A DNA stretch of 64,000 nucleotides from Cyanophora paradoxa (lineage: Eukaryota; Glaucocystophyceae; Cyanophorales; Cyanophoraceae), in the NCBI GenBank assembly GCA_004431415.1, contig QPMI01000537.1, positions 1-64,000 of the forward strand, read 5' to 3'. Made by a program: the position numbers and the translations under genes. This document shows, piece by piece, positions 11,640-22,300 of this stretch; the first letter of the stretch is position 1; every line of letters starts with the position of its first letter. Below the pieces are notes generated by a model, which made no database searches, was not told the DNA's origin, and saw only the letters and a program-made list of their open reading frames with translations.

Positions 11640-14600
11640 GTCGAGGGGCGGCGGCCCGCCCCATTGGGCTCTTCTTAGCCTTTTCGTCGGCCCCTCTACG
11701 ATTCTGATCTGGGGCCGGGGGCTGTCTGGAGCTCGCCTGGAGCGGTCGGTCCATGTCATGGAGGAGGCGAGGGTCGAGGAGCGGCGGTCCCGGGCCACGC
11801 GCGCCGCCAGGTCCGCCTCCGCCTGCTTGCGCTGCGGAATGCACAATAAGAATCTATAAGAATAAGAATCCGATCGAATCCGATCGTAAGGATCTAGCTC
11901 TAGAGTATATAAGAATCTGACGGTAAGAGCTCTAGCTCTGCTTCCGCGGCGGGGCACATAAGAATCCGATAGTAGAATCTAATCTGATCTGATAGTAAGA
12001 ATCTAATGATAGTGAAAGCTCTAGCTCTAGCTCTAGACGCGGCGGCGCCCCCCGCCTGCTCCCGCTGCGGGAGGCGGTCGGAGGGGCGGCAGGGCGGTCG
12101 GAGGGGCGGGCGGGCGGGCGGGCGGGCGCCGACGCGTCAGCGGGGCCGGAGGCGGGGGCAGGGGCGGAGGAGACTATTAGTTAGATTGCACTATCTCATT
12201 TTAAGCTCGTTACCTTGCGGAAAGAGCGCTCGAAGAAGAAGTAGAGCTTTTATGGAGCTCTTACTATCAGATTCTCATGCAATATAGAGCTAGATAGAGC
12301 TCTAGAGCTCTTATTATCAGATTCTCATGCATTCTAGAGCTAGATAGAGCTCTAGAGCTCTTATTATCAGTTTCTTATATATAGTTACCTTGCGGAAGGA
12401 GCGCTCGAAGAAGAAGTAGACGGCGACGCCGGAGACGAGGAGGGACATGAAGAGGCCGTAGGCGATGTACAGCACCACGTTGTCGTCCATGCACGCCCCT
12501 GCGGTAGATAGATCGGAGTCGGCGAGGCCGGGCGTCAGTAGCGGGCCCAGGGAGCTGATCGGGGCTTCTGCTCGATGCCTAGGAACAGCTAGCTGGCTAG
12601 GAAGCCTTCATAGCGCACCGCGGGTCGGGGAGGTGACGCAGGGCCCGGAGGCCTCGATGATGTCGGCGTCGTCGGCGATGCCGTCGTTGTCCGAGTCCCA
12701 CGCCGAGTCCCCGTTCAGCGGGAACGCGTCGTTCGCGTCTGGTGCGCCGCGCCGCTCGTTCGTGAGGAGAGGAGGAGAGGAGGAGGGAGAGGGAGGAGGG
12801 AGCGGGGGCGGGGGCGGGGGCGGCCGTGAGCTAGCTAGCGTGCTTGCTTGTTTGATGAGAGGCGGGTTGGCTAGGCTTTGGCTTTTTCTTCTTCGAGTCC
12901 AGGGGAATGGGACTAGGCGGTGGCTGGGCAACGGGGGCTGCGGGTAGGCCAGTCTATGGTTTCTAGGCTATGGGGGAGGGGGACAGCCGTGCGCTCGCTT
13001 GCTTGTTTGGTGAGAGGCGGTCTAGGCTACGGTTTCTAAACTATAATTTCTAGCTATAGGCTATGGGGAAGGCGGGCGGTCGTTCTCGGGCGGTCGTTCT
13101 CGGGCGGGGGGGCGGGCGGGTCTAGGCTACGGTTTCTAGGCTATAGTTTCTAGGCTATCTGGAAGGCGGGCGGTCGTTCTCGGGCGGTCGTTCTCTAGGC
13201 TACGGTTTCTAAGCTATAGTTTCTAGGCTAGTTTTTTATTAATACCTGAACAAATTTATATAGTTTCTATTTTATATAGTTTCTAGGCTATCTGGAGGGC
13301 GCCCGGGCGCACCGAAGACGCGATCGTTGTCCTTGTCGAGGTCGAGGCGGTAGAGGGTGCCCCGGCCCCCCGGCACCGCCCCCGGCGCCTCCGCGCTCCC
13401 GTCCGCCTGAGGGGAGGGGTGGGGAGGCGGCGTTAGGGGGCGGGCGCAGGCGAGTTGTGAAGGAGCCCCGGCGCCGGACGCGGCCTAAAGCGTTAAGAGG
13501 CTTGAACACTTTCCGACTTAGTGCATCTTATAAGCCTCTTAGTTTTCCGGTTATTAAAGGGCACCTGTGCGAAGAGGAGTATGTCCTTGTAGAGGGCGGC
13601 GGCGAGCGGGTAGGGCGCCGCCGGCAGCGCCACGCAGTGCGCCTCGAACCAGGGGTCCTCCGGCGTCCCGGCGTACTTGATGAGGTGCAGGGCCCACGAA
13701 GTGGAGGAGGAGGAGGGGGTAGAGGAGGGTGATGGGGCCCAGTACAGGAACCCGTCTTCGGAGCAGTCGCCCAGGACTAGGGGGCCGGGCCCCTCCGTCC
13801 CGGGGGCCTCGCGCCACGTCCCGTCGACGAGGCTCCGCGTGCGCAGCGCGTAGCCCGAGCCGCCGGGGCGCGAGACGACGACGGCGATTCGCCCCCCCGA
13901 GATGGCGGCGCCGTGGAGGATCGTGAAGGGGCCGCGGGACCACTCGGCCGGGCGGACGGCGGCGCGCTCCTTGGCGGGGAAGGAGAGGAGGTGGATGACG
14001 ACGTCGTCGGCGGGGCCCTGGGGCGTCAGGAGCCAGTCCGGGTCCAGCGCCAGCGGCCGCCGCGTCTCCAGCCACATCGCCCGGCACCCGGCTGCGCTCA
14101 AGCTTGAGCTTGAGCTCAAGCTTCCGGGACGCTCTCTAAGGGCGGGCGGGACGCACCGGGGCCGATGGCGATGGAGGGGGAGAAGTAGGAGGAGGAGGAG
14201 GAGGAAGAGGAGCGGGCGGGGGGGGCCGCGGCCGCGGGGTCGCCCCCCACGAGCTCGGCCGAGCGGGTGCGGAGGTAGTAGACCCACACGGACGAGGCGT
14301 TCGTCGCCGGGTCGTGCTCCCGGTAGGTCACGTACCGCTCGCAGAAGGAGGGCTCCAGGCGGTGCACGCGCCGCTGGGACGCTGCAGGGAGCGACAGCTG
14401 CGGAGGCGGGCGTCGGCTGGGGCGGGGCGGGGCGGGGCGGGGCGGGGCGGGGCGCACGGGGACGAAGGAGAGCGTCGCCGTGTCGAACAGCTGCAGGTCG
14501 TACCTTGCGAACGAAGTGAGGCGACGCGGGGCGCGGGCTGAGAAGGGAGGGAGGGGGGGAGGAGGGGGGGGCACCAGCAGCCGGCCGCGGCGGGGGCGGA

Positions 14601-15355
14601 GCGGTCGCAGTCGACCCAGACGGCGTAGTGCGAGTCGTCGGCGTGGAGGTGCATGGGCGCCGCGCCGGCCTGGAAGAGCGCGAGCGCGTTCTCGGGGTAG
14701 ACCTGCCGGTACATATCCTCGGGCGACGTGCCCACGCCCTCGAAGATCGAGAAGAGGCTTCCCCGCAGCGAGCGAGAGAGTTCGTCCCACGAGGCGTACA
14801 CGCCCCCGAAGCTGCGGCCGGCGGCCGTCAGCCACCGGAGGCGCGCGCGGGGCCCGCAGAGCGGAGCGGCAGGCGCTGCTCGGGCGCAGGCGCACCCTTG
14901 CTGGCGAACGGCGATGGGCATTGGATCGCCGTCCTGATCCACATCCCTATAGTACACGGACTCGTTCATGAAGCGGAGGGAGAGTTCTGCGGGCGCCCGG
15001 TGGCGGTAGAGCCGTGAGGCTCAGCGCGCGCGGGGCCGGCCGGGCGGGGCGCCCTCCCGCTTCACCTTTGCGGAAAGGGGAGAGCGGGACTGATGAGATG
15101 GCTGCGGCGGACTTGATTGGGGTTGCGAGCGCCACGGGATTGTAGCGGCTCTGGCCGCGGGGGTGTCAGAGGGAGCGCTAGCGGGCTAAGCTACGAGACC
15201 AGGGTGCGCACTGCATCCAGCTGGAGGGAGCACGCGGGCAGACTTTGACCCGCGGCGCTAACTAAACAGGCGATGAGGGAGAGGCCGACGAGCAAGACCA
15301 CGTGCTTAGTGTCTGCTTCTGCCCTCCGCCGCCGCTTGCGGACGCCGGGCGCCAT
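5868..15355 (-). CDS. Voltage-gated K+ channel with Ca-binding extracellular domain
   Basis: The first exon, 15355-15212, encodes a basic N-terminus and a hydrophobic signal/anchor (VVLLVGLSLIACLVSAAG). The second begins SRYNPVALATPIKS. The ectodomain exons (about 15000-12640) resemble a beta-propeller and carry Ca-binding loops DVDQDGD, DLDKDND and DSDNDGIADDAD; the last has a type-3 thrombospondin-repeat pattern (DAFPLNGD). One TM segment (VVLYIAYGLFMSLLVSGVAV, about 12470-12390) leads to a charged linker. Channel exons follow: S1 (about 11130-11070), S2-S3 (about 10735-10600), S4 with spaced Arg (RIMRILRILKVVRVMRLYRR, about 10400-10330), S5 (about 10260-10160), pore helix (about 9890), and filter TIGYGD with S6 (9714-9560). 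The cytosolic tail spans many short exons to a Gly/Ser-rich end near 5868, possibly 5722. K+ selectivity and voltage sensing follow from TIGYGD and S4; joining all exons into one transcript is inferred. Confidence 0.65.
6436..6500 (-). other. Introner-like intron
   Basis: This 65-nt intron lies in the channel gene. Read on the minus strand it starts GTACCCCCC, has a C-rich core, and ends CTCACTTCGTTCGCAG. The exon after it reads MNKKREMMRQSGKWG. The same ends recur in other genes (56535-56593 and the acceptors at 9715, 14504 and 62618). Confidence 0.55.
7227..7690 (-). repeat. Duplicated exon edges inside channel-gene introns
   Basis: The exon edge CCCGCTCCTGCAGCGGGTCC at 7227 recurs within the intron at about 7370. 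The exon end encoding AELWHYELQ (about 7650-7690) recurs at about 7540-7580. Both copies keep the splice-site side of the exon. The surrounding DNA is rich in TTCTAGG motifs. Confidence 0.5.
7901..8127 (-). repeat. Duplicated exon end (DRAWLDV)
   Basis: The exon end encoding FDRAWLD with its GTGCGC donor (8090-8127) has a diverged copy at about 7901-7941, sharing GAGCCAGGCGCGGTC-type sequence. The 150 bp between them contain TTAGTTAGTTGG repeats. Confidence 0.4.
8478..8570. repeat. GATA/TAGATA microsatellite
   Basis: An (ATAG)n tract of about seven units at 8480-8507 is followed by degenerate TATAG and ATCTAGAG copies. It lies in an intron of the channel gene. Confidence 0.8.
11611..11638. 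repeat. Poly-G run in channel-gene intron
   Basis: An uninterrupted run of about 28 G lies in an intron. Shorter G runs near 10552-10573 occur in the same gene. Length is probably unstable and error-prone. Confidence 0.8.
12209..12420 (-). repeat. Exon-end duplication plus ~60 bp tandem repeats
   Basis: The end of the TM exon with its donor (encoding YFFFERSFRK, 12384-12420) has a near-identical 37-bp copy at 12209-12245. Between them lie about two and a half tandem copies of a ~60 bp unit built on GAGCTCTTATTATCAGATTC and TAGAGCTAGATAGAGCTC. Confidence 0.6.
12945..13290. repeat. Degenerate tandem repeats in intron
   Basis: Repeated units of GGTTTCTAGGCTATAGTTTC and GGCGGGCGGTCGTTCTCGGG fill this intron of the channel gene. 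No coding exon is seen inside. Confidence 0.6.
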
Positions 15356-15541
15356 CTTTGCTCAAATTCGCACGTACCCCTAGGCCACCTGACTCGGACC
15401 TTTGCCGACAGGTACCAGGCCAACCCTGCCGTGACGTGCGAAGTTGCTGGAGCCAGGCCGCTTGCTGCTAGCACAGTCGCAGCATGTGGCAAGCTCTGGG
15501 TCACAACCCTTCCGCCCTCAGGCGAACGCTCGGTCCGAGGA
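15356..15541. promoter_or_regulatory. Short divergent upstream region
   Basis: Only 186 bp separate the inferred start codons of the K+ channel gene (minus strand, 15355) and the F-box gene (plus strand, 15542). Any core promoters and 5' UTRs for both must overlap or lie here. No TATA box is evident. Confidence 0.45.
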
Positions 15542-18314
15542 ATGTCAGCGAGCAGCGAGCTTGAAGAGCTGCGGCGCGAGAACACGCGATTTCAGGAGCT
15601 CTATCTCAGCGCCGTGACTGGGAAGGCCGTCCGAATCGCAGCCGTCCAGACGGACAACATTCCGATCCATAGAAAGCGAAGCCGGAGGGAGTTCGAGGAT
15701 GGCGCGATGCCGCAAGAGAGCGAAGGCGTGATGCAGGAGCTTCGCGTCTCGCTCGCCCGCGCGCGAAATCAGCTGGCCGCGGAGAAAATCCTCCCGCAGC
15801 GAGTGTTCGCGTACGCGGTCCAGATCCCCGCGGCGCTGCGGTGCGTCGACCGTGGACCGGCTTTTCGAGACCACGTACGCGGCTGACGCCGACCACGTGC
15901 ACATGCACGCAGACCTCAGCAACAGGCGAAGGCGAGCGCTGCATCGCAGACAGACGGCACGGATGAGCCGCGCGGAGAAAGGGAAGAACTGCTCAATGAG
16001 TTGCGCGCGACGGAGCGCGCGCGCCGCGACTGCATGTGGCGGCGGACGGGCGTCTTCTGCGCGCTCGTGGCGGGAGACGAGGAAGAGCCGGCGCCGGCCG
16101 CACTGTCCGATGACGTCCTGCTGCGCGTCTTCGAGCTGATCGTGGAGGTCCGCGCCCGCGAACTCGAACCAGCCGCTCTCTCCATCGCCTGCCGCTGCCG
16201 CGCCTGAGATCGCATCCGCGATCGAACTCGCAGAGAGGGGAGGCGGCTGGGGCGCTGCTGGAGGCGCACCGATTCCTCTGCTCGGCGATGCGTGTCTCCC
16301 GCCGCTGGCGCCGCCTCGCCTCGCACCCCTGCCTGTGGTCCACGTTTCACCTCCGGTGCGCGCGCCCGCCGGGCCCGCCCGCCCTCGCGTGTCCCCGAGG
16401 CCTGCTCCCGTCTCATCGCCTTGCGCAGCGTGCACGCGCTGCAGCTGCCGTGGTCCTCCCACGCGCTCGCGGTGCTGCCGCGGTTCGCCTCCCTGTCTCA
16501 CCTGAGCCTGGACGTCGTGGTCGGGGACGGCGGCGGCCGGCGCATCAACACGCGCGTCGATGAGGAGGCCACGCGAAGCCTTGCCGCCCTCTCCGGCCCC
16601 AACGGAGACGGCACGGGGCCGCCCCCGCTCCCCAGCGTCCGCAGCCTGAACCTCCGCATCTTCACGGTGCACGCGCCCGTCCTCGCGCCTCGCGTCATTC
16701 CGCGAGCATTCTGACCAAGCGTGGCACCACCTAGACGGATAGAAGCTTTCTCGTTGTGGAACCGGTACCCGGCTTGGCGTCGGCATCGGCGCGTGGAGGC
16801 TGCCCCCATGGTCAGCAGCTTCTGCCCTGGATTCCGGCGTGTACCCAGGCGGAACTGGAGGTTGCCGTGGGCCCACGCCCCTGCGATCCAGGCACGATGG
16901 TCTTCAGCCACACCGGTTCGAACAATCCGGGCTCGGATCCCGCGCGCGCCGAAATCCGCCGCAGTGGCTCAGCTGCGCGTCGCGGACCGCTTCCCGGGGC
17001 TGCGGCGCCTCTCGCTGCCCGTGGCCGGGTACCGCGCCGGCTATGCATGCGCGCCCGCCGTCGCCGTCCGCCTTGGCGCCGCATCCAGCGGCGTGGAGCG
17101 GTGCGCGCAGGCCTTTTCGCCCCCCGCCGCCGCAGCCTCCGCCTCCGCCGACCGCCCTCTCCCGCCCGCAGGCTCGACGTGCACGTACCCCTCGGATCGG
17201 TCCACGCTCGTGACATCACGGCCTTCCGCCACGCGGTCCGCTCTAACCCCCCTCCCCCGATTCTCCCCTAGTCGTATTCACGTGTACCCCCCTGCAGTTT
17301 CCGCGGCTGCGGCACCTTGGGGGCGCCTCGGCGCGGGGAGCGCAGGGGCTCGAACAGGTCCTGGCCCTCCTGGCTCCCCGCGACGAGCCGGCGGCGGGGC
17401 CGTCGGCGCCGTCGGCGCCGGCGCCGCACGCGGAGCTGGGGACCCTCGAGCTCATCTGCGTCGGCTTCGACGAGGAGGCGTCCCGGCGGCTCCTTCGATC
17501 CTGCCTCGAGCGCGCCCGGCCCCGCGCCCTCCGCCTCACCGCCTGCGCCGCCCCCCGCCGCCTCGGCGCCTCCCTCGGCCCCTCCGTCCAGTGAGCCGCG
17601 ATGATCACGTACCCCCGGCCACCGCCCTTGACACCGGTACCCCCCTTGCAGGGCGCTCTCGCTGGGTCCGGGTACCCTCGCCCGCCTGCAGCCCGAGGAC
17701 CTCCCCTGGCTCGCCGTTGCGGTGTACCCGGACCCCCCCCCCCCACCCCCCCCGTCGACCCGACGCGTACCCCGCAGAAGGCCCGGCCTCGGTCCGCGAG
17801 CCGACCCTCGAGTTCGAACCCCTGGTACTGTGCGCGTAGCGCCCCGGCCCAGCTGGCCCCGGTGCCCAGCTTTTGATCTCATTTTGCCCGCACTAGGTAC
17901 GACCCGGGGGCGGCTCGGCGGCTCGGAGAGGCGGCGGCGGTCCTCCCCGGGCTCCGTCGGCTCGTCGTGCGGGGCACCCGCGGCGCCGGCGCCGGCGCCG
18001 GCTCCGCGCTCCTCGGCGGCGCCGCCCACCTGGCCGCCCTGCGCGCCGGCCGCGGCCTCGGCCCCCTCGAGATAAGCGAGGAGCGCGGGTTCGCGGGAGC
18101 CGGAGCTGCAGCCGCGGGCGAAGCGTGGCCCGAGCGCCCGCCGGGGGCGCCCTTCCTCGTGGCGCGTCCGCGTCCGGCGCATCCGGTCATTGATTTGGAC
18201 GCGTACGACGGCGACGGGCCTCTGCTGGGGATTCTCGACGACGCCTTTATAGAGGCCGTCGTAGATCTCGAGCCCGATGACCCGTTTATGGTGGCTCTAA
18301 ATCTAGATCTGTAG
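15542..18314 (+). CDS. F-box / leucine-rich-type protein (copy 1)
   Basis: The start ATG at 15542 opens a coiled-coil N-terminus (MSASSELEELRRENTRFQEL). A further helical exon precedes an F-box (LSDDVLLRVFELI, about 16107-16146, then AMRVSRRWRRLASHPCLWS from about 16286). F-boxes bind Skp1 and make the protein a substrate adaptor of SCF ubiquitin ligases. Downstream exons carry LRR-like strands: ALQLPWSSHALAVLPRF, LPSVRSLNLRI, FPGLRRLSLPVAGYRA, FPRLRHLGG and LPGLRRLVVRGT. The last exon is acidic (DLDAYDGDGPLLGILDD) and stops at 18314. At least six introns are needed, several starting GTACCCC; exact edges after the F-box are approximate. It resembles the F-box gene at 51200, and both face a minus-strand gene head to head. 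Confidence 0.65.
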
Positions 18315-19067
18315 TTCCTCCGGGATCCCCGGCCGCGGCCGGGCCGGGCCGGGCGGGCCGGGCCGGGCGGGCTGGATCATAATCGATATCATGATCATGA
18401 CACGCCACTGCGCGTGGGAGGCGCGATGCGCGATATCGCGCTACACTGCGGAAGGCGCGGCTTAGGCGCCGGCAGCGCTTTAAATTTCGCCACCCGTCGA
18501 CGTCTATCATAGTATTAGGTATAGCTACATGTCATGTCGCAAAATTCCGTGCTCGTTCTCCTTATTCGCTGCGTCCCCGTGCTCCTCGTCGTTCTAGTGT
18601 GACTAGTACTTCTGCGTCGACGTCCTTGAGCTTTTCTACTCCTTCTCCTCGTATGCCATACCAGGCCCCGGGCCCACCCCCCTTGAAGTAGGGGTATAGA
18701 AATTTTTTGGACCCGCACCAGGGCTGTCTAAGGCATCAGGGGGGCCCCCCCTCGCCTCTGCTATTTTTAGTGCTGTATAACAGTCGTGTCTAAATCCTGT
18801 CGATCGCGACCAAGACGGGTACCAGGGCCCCCAGGCTGCCCGAGGGGGGCGGGGAGGGGATGGAAATTCAGCATCTGGGGCCCCCGGCAGCTCTAGTGCA
18901 GAGCGCTCGCGCAGCGCCTCGCACAGGGCCCAGGCCCCCCAGCGATTCCAGAGTCAGATCAAATTTGATCTGATCCCATCCGGGCGGGAGCCGATGGAGA
19001 AGGGACCCAGCTAGATTCGAACCCCGTCGTGGCAGACGGCCGGGATGCAGGCTTAAAGGAAGGCCGG
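18315..19067. other. Intergenic, flank of the LINE insertion
   Basis: No gene is seen. It contains GGGCC-rich repeats near 18330-18370, a TGATCATGATCA-like tract near 18385, and at 18421-18546 one copy of a dispersed repeat also found at 48721-48799. From about 18960 the DNA would have been contiguous with 38264 before the LINE inserted. Confidence 0.5.
18421..18546. repeat. Dispersed repeat, copy A
   Basis: It shares GCGCGATATCGCG, then ACACTGCGGAAGGCG, CCGGCAGCGC and CATGTCGCAAAATT in the same order with 48721-48799. Indels include about 11 nt after AAGGCG. It may be an old mobile-element remnant. Confidence 0.5.
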
Positions 19068-19084
19068 ACGGGGCAGGAAAAGAT
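19068..19084. repeat. Left target-site duplication of the large LINE
   Basis: ACGGGGCAGGAAAAGAT here directly abuts the element's poly(A), seen as a T run on the plus strand. The identical 17-mer is at 38247-38263. The last T could belong to either side, so the duplication is 16 or 17 bp. Confidence 0.9.
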
Positions 19085-19393
19085 TTTTTTTTTGAGTTTT
19101 CCGTAGTTTATTAGGGGACAGAGCCCCTGGTACACAAAAAACATCGTTTTCTGTCTACCCTAGGCCTAGGTCTACCCTAGGCCAACTAATATACTTTAGC
19201 CTAGTCTACTCCCCACTATTGGGTCTCCGACTAGGCGCCCCAAGGGCTAAACCCTATTGCGAGCCCCACCCCCTCTACCCTTGAGGCGGCTCTCTTGGAG
19301 CCTCCCCCCGCGACGGGCCCGGGCCGGTCACGATGGGGTGGGGTAGAGAGGTGGCAGGGGGCTGGGGCCGGGGAGATTGTTGGGCTGGCAAGC
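19085..19393 (-). other. LINE 3' UTR with stem-loop, AATAAA and poly(A)
   Basis: On the minus strand the end reads AGGGGCTCTGTCCCCTAATA, then AACTACGG and a short A-rich tail. AGGGG pairs with CCCCT around a 6-nt loop (19113-19128), and AATAAA follows directly. The nested copy preserves this exactly (30232-30247). LINE reverse transcriptases often recognise such 3' hairpins; that role is inferred. Upstream are repeated CTACCCTAGGCC motifs. Confidence 0.7.
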
Positions 19394-22300
19394 TCAGGGT
19401 TTAAAGCCAAGCGGCGAAATACCAAAGATGAGAAGAGAGAGGAGGAGATCTCCGCGGTGGTACATCGCGTGTTCCCGTGCAGGACAGAGAAGCGGGCGTG
19501 GAAGGCGGAGGAGGCGGCGGTGTCGGTGGAGCGACAGGGAGCAGATGGGACAGGTTGCTGGGGGGGCGAGATGGGGAGGGTGCAGCTGAAGGGCCCGTTT
19601 CGAGAAGGGGAAGGGTGGGGGAGGGGGGGGTGCGGGGGAGGAGGCTGGGGCGAGGGCCGGGCCTCTTCGGTGGGGAGGGCGGGGCGGCGGCCGGTCTTGT
19701 GGGGGAGGCCGGTCTTGAGGTTCGGGAAGAGGCTCGGGCACAGCTGATGCGGCTGCGGGCGGCGCTCCGTCCCGCCGCTGGGCGTGACCGTGATCAGCAG
19801 CAGGGGTGGAGGAAGCTGCTGCAGCTGTTCTAGATCTGCGGGGGCGAGGTCCGGGTCCGGAATTATTGCCTCGGGCTGCACGGAATCCCGCCGACTCTTG
19901 AATTTCTCGAAGGAGGCGCGGGCGTCGCGTCCGCACTGTTGCCATGCCATCGGCTTGTGCCGCTGGTGGGTCAGGCGGGGGCACTTGTGCCGGCGGACTA
20001 TCCTGTGGACTCTGGGGCCTGGCTATAGGTGAGCTCGAGATCGGCCAGGGGGGCGTCGTGGAGGTCGGGTTGGCTGCAGGTCTGGCTATAGAGGTGTCGT
20101 TGACGACCGACGGGCGCGAGCGGGGCTGGAAGAAGGTACGGATGTCTGCTCGCGAGTGCCAGGCCGCAGGCCTAGGGGCAGTCTGCGCGCTCGGCGGAGC
20201 TCGAGGCCGGTATTGGGGTTCCGGCGCGAGCGTGACTATTTTGGGCCTGGATGGGCCTGCAATGGCTTCGTCTTGGGGGGCGCGGTCTGTCTCGCCGGTT
20301 TTGGGGGGCGACGGTGGAGCGGTACATTTTCCTTTGCGTTTGTGCTGCGCCAGGGCTTCGGGGGAGGCAGCAGCGTAGCCGCACGTGCAGCTGAGGGGGG
20401 CATCCCTCGGCAGTTCTCCCGGAGCCGGCGCAGCCACCGGTATTGCCCGGGGCGGCTCGGGCTGAGATCTAGAGGCGGTGTCCGTGGGCATCTCCGTATT
20501 CAGGGCCTGCGAGCCTAGAATCCGAGTAAGAATGAGGCCGCGCCAGGTGGCACAGTTAGACACAGTGCCCGTGAAGGGGGGCGTGTAGGCCGTGAGGTCA
20601 TGTTCCAAGGCGCGGACAAGCATTTCGGCAAAGGCGCAGACGAAAATCCCGCAGTTAAATCTGTCCTGTTGGGCCGGAATGGGGAATCGGGTGGCTGAGG
20701 GGAAGGGCCAGGTGAGAGCATTGTCGGCGCCAGTCAGGGGGCCTGGGGCTTCTCGTTCGCGCTCCATGTTGAGCCATTGAAGGAGGGGCAGGAGTTGACG
20801 GCGGGCTGCTGCTGGGCCCGGGAGATTGAATCCATCGTATAATTCAGCACGGCGAGCACGGAGGTGGAGGGCTGCAAGGATCCAGTGGCCCGGGGTGTGG
20901 ATAGGGAAGAGTAATAGGTCATAGTCAAGGACATTAATTCCGCGCCCGGTGGTGCGACGGCGCAGGCGGGCGCTGCCCGCCGGCGTTATTGTCTGGGGAA
21001 TAGCGTCATAGAAAGTATGCGGGAAAAGTAAGACGCGGCGGCGGGGGTTTGTTTCTCCGTTCGCAAGAAGGTTTAGTCGGGCGAGGTAGTAGTTAATGAC
21101 GTCGGCGTTCACCCAGGACGAGCCGTTCAGCGTGGCTAGGTCGTGGAGCGATACGGAAGCACTGCCAAACAGTGCGGCAGGGCCGCTGCGGGCTGCCGGG
21201 AGCTCTCGGACTGCGCTGTTGGGCAGAGCGCGGGTAGGGGAACGGCGTACTTGGGCCCAGGCGGCACGTAACGTGGGTGGGGACGGCGGGGCCGGCCACC
21301 CTGCATTACTGGCAGAAGTATTGGTGATGCTGTTAGCAGCGTCGGGTCCCGCGGTCGGCCTAGCTACAGGTCTAGGTCTCGGGTTCGAGCTCGGGGCGGC
21401 GTTAGGGGGCACTAGTACTGGCGTTGCGGGTATCGCTGTCGTAGGAGGGGCCGTGGCCGGCCACGGTGCTGGGGGAGCAGCGCGAGTTCGAGAGCGGCGC
21501 GACTGGCTGACTAATTTGAGGTCTGATGAGAGGGTGAGCTGGCCGTTGGGTATCCGTCGACGCTGGGCTGGGGCTGCCGCGGTCGAGGGGCTCGTGGGCT
21601 CGTTCCTCATCCTGGCTGTCATATGCATCGACCTCGCCTGTGAGGGCTCGGCAGGGCGTGAGGGTCGAGATGCATGAGTTTGGCTGCGAGTAATCCCGTG
21701 TCGGCGTTGCCAGGACTGGACTTCGCTATTGCGAGCCTTCCAGATTGCTTGAGTGTAGTCTAGGATGGTGGCCATAATGGCGTTGGCGCATTTATGCGCC
21801 GCCGGTCTACGTACATCTAAGTAAATCAGGGCGGGGATGAGGCTACGCGGGAGTAGGAGCCTGACGGTGTGGCGGGGAGAGTCGCAGGCAAGGTCGGCGA
21901 AGAGTTTGCTGCCGAGGCTTTGCCACTGATCGGGCAGGCCATACAGTGGCTGCGTGAGGTGCGGGGGAAGGGGGCCCGGCCGTTGGCGCTGATGCTCTGA
22001 CCATCCCCAGTTTGCATCGTCAGCCAGCGCAAAGGCCGGGAACAGTTGGCGCAGGAGCAGTCCGTCCTGGCGCAGGGCCGGGGGCAGCTTATAGGCTGGG
22101 TCGCCAGCTGCCGCCGCGTCGACTGCAGTTTTTAGGCGTTGAGAAGATATGGTTTCATACAATAGGTTGAATATCTTAGTTTGGGTCTCGATACGGAGGG
22201 TGCGTGTTGCTGGGCAGAGACCAAAGGCATGGTCGTGGGTTTCAGGCGTCCCGCTAACGATAGGGGGGGGCCGCGGTGCATGGCGTGCGTTTCGTGCGGC

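Noticed and set aside
15545-16876. 443-codon minus-strand open frame
   Set aside because: It is antisense to the F-box gene, whose motifs and splicing are convincing, and its product shows no domain.
19000-19070. Possible tRNA on the minus strand (GGTTCGAATC)
   Set aside because: The flanking bases do not pair as a T-stem and no acceptor or anticodon stem can be built.
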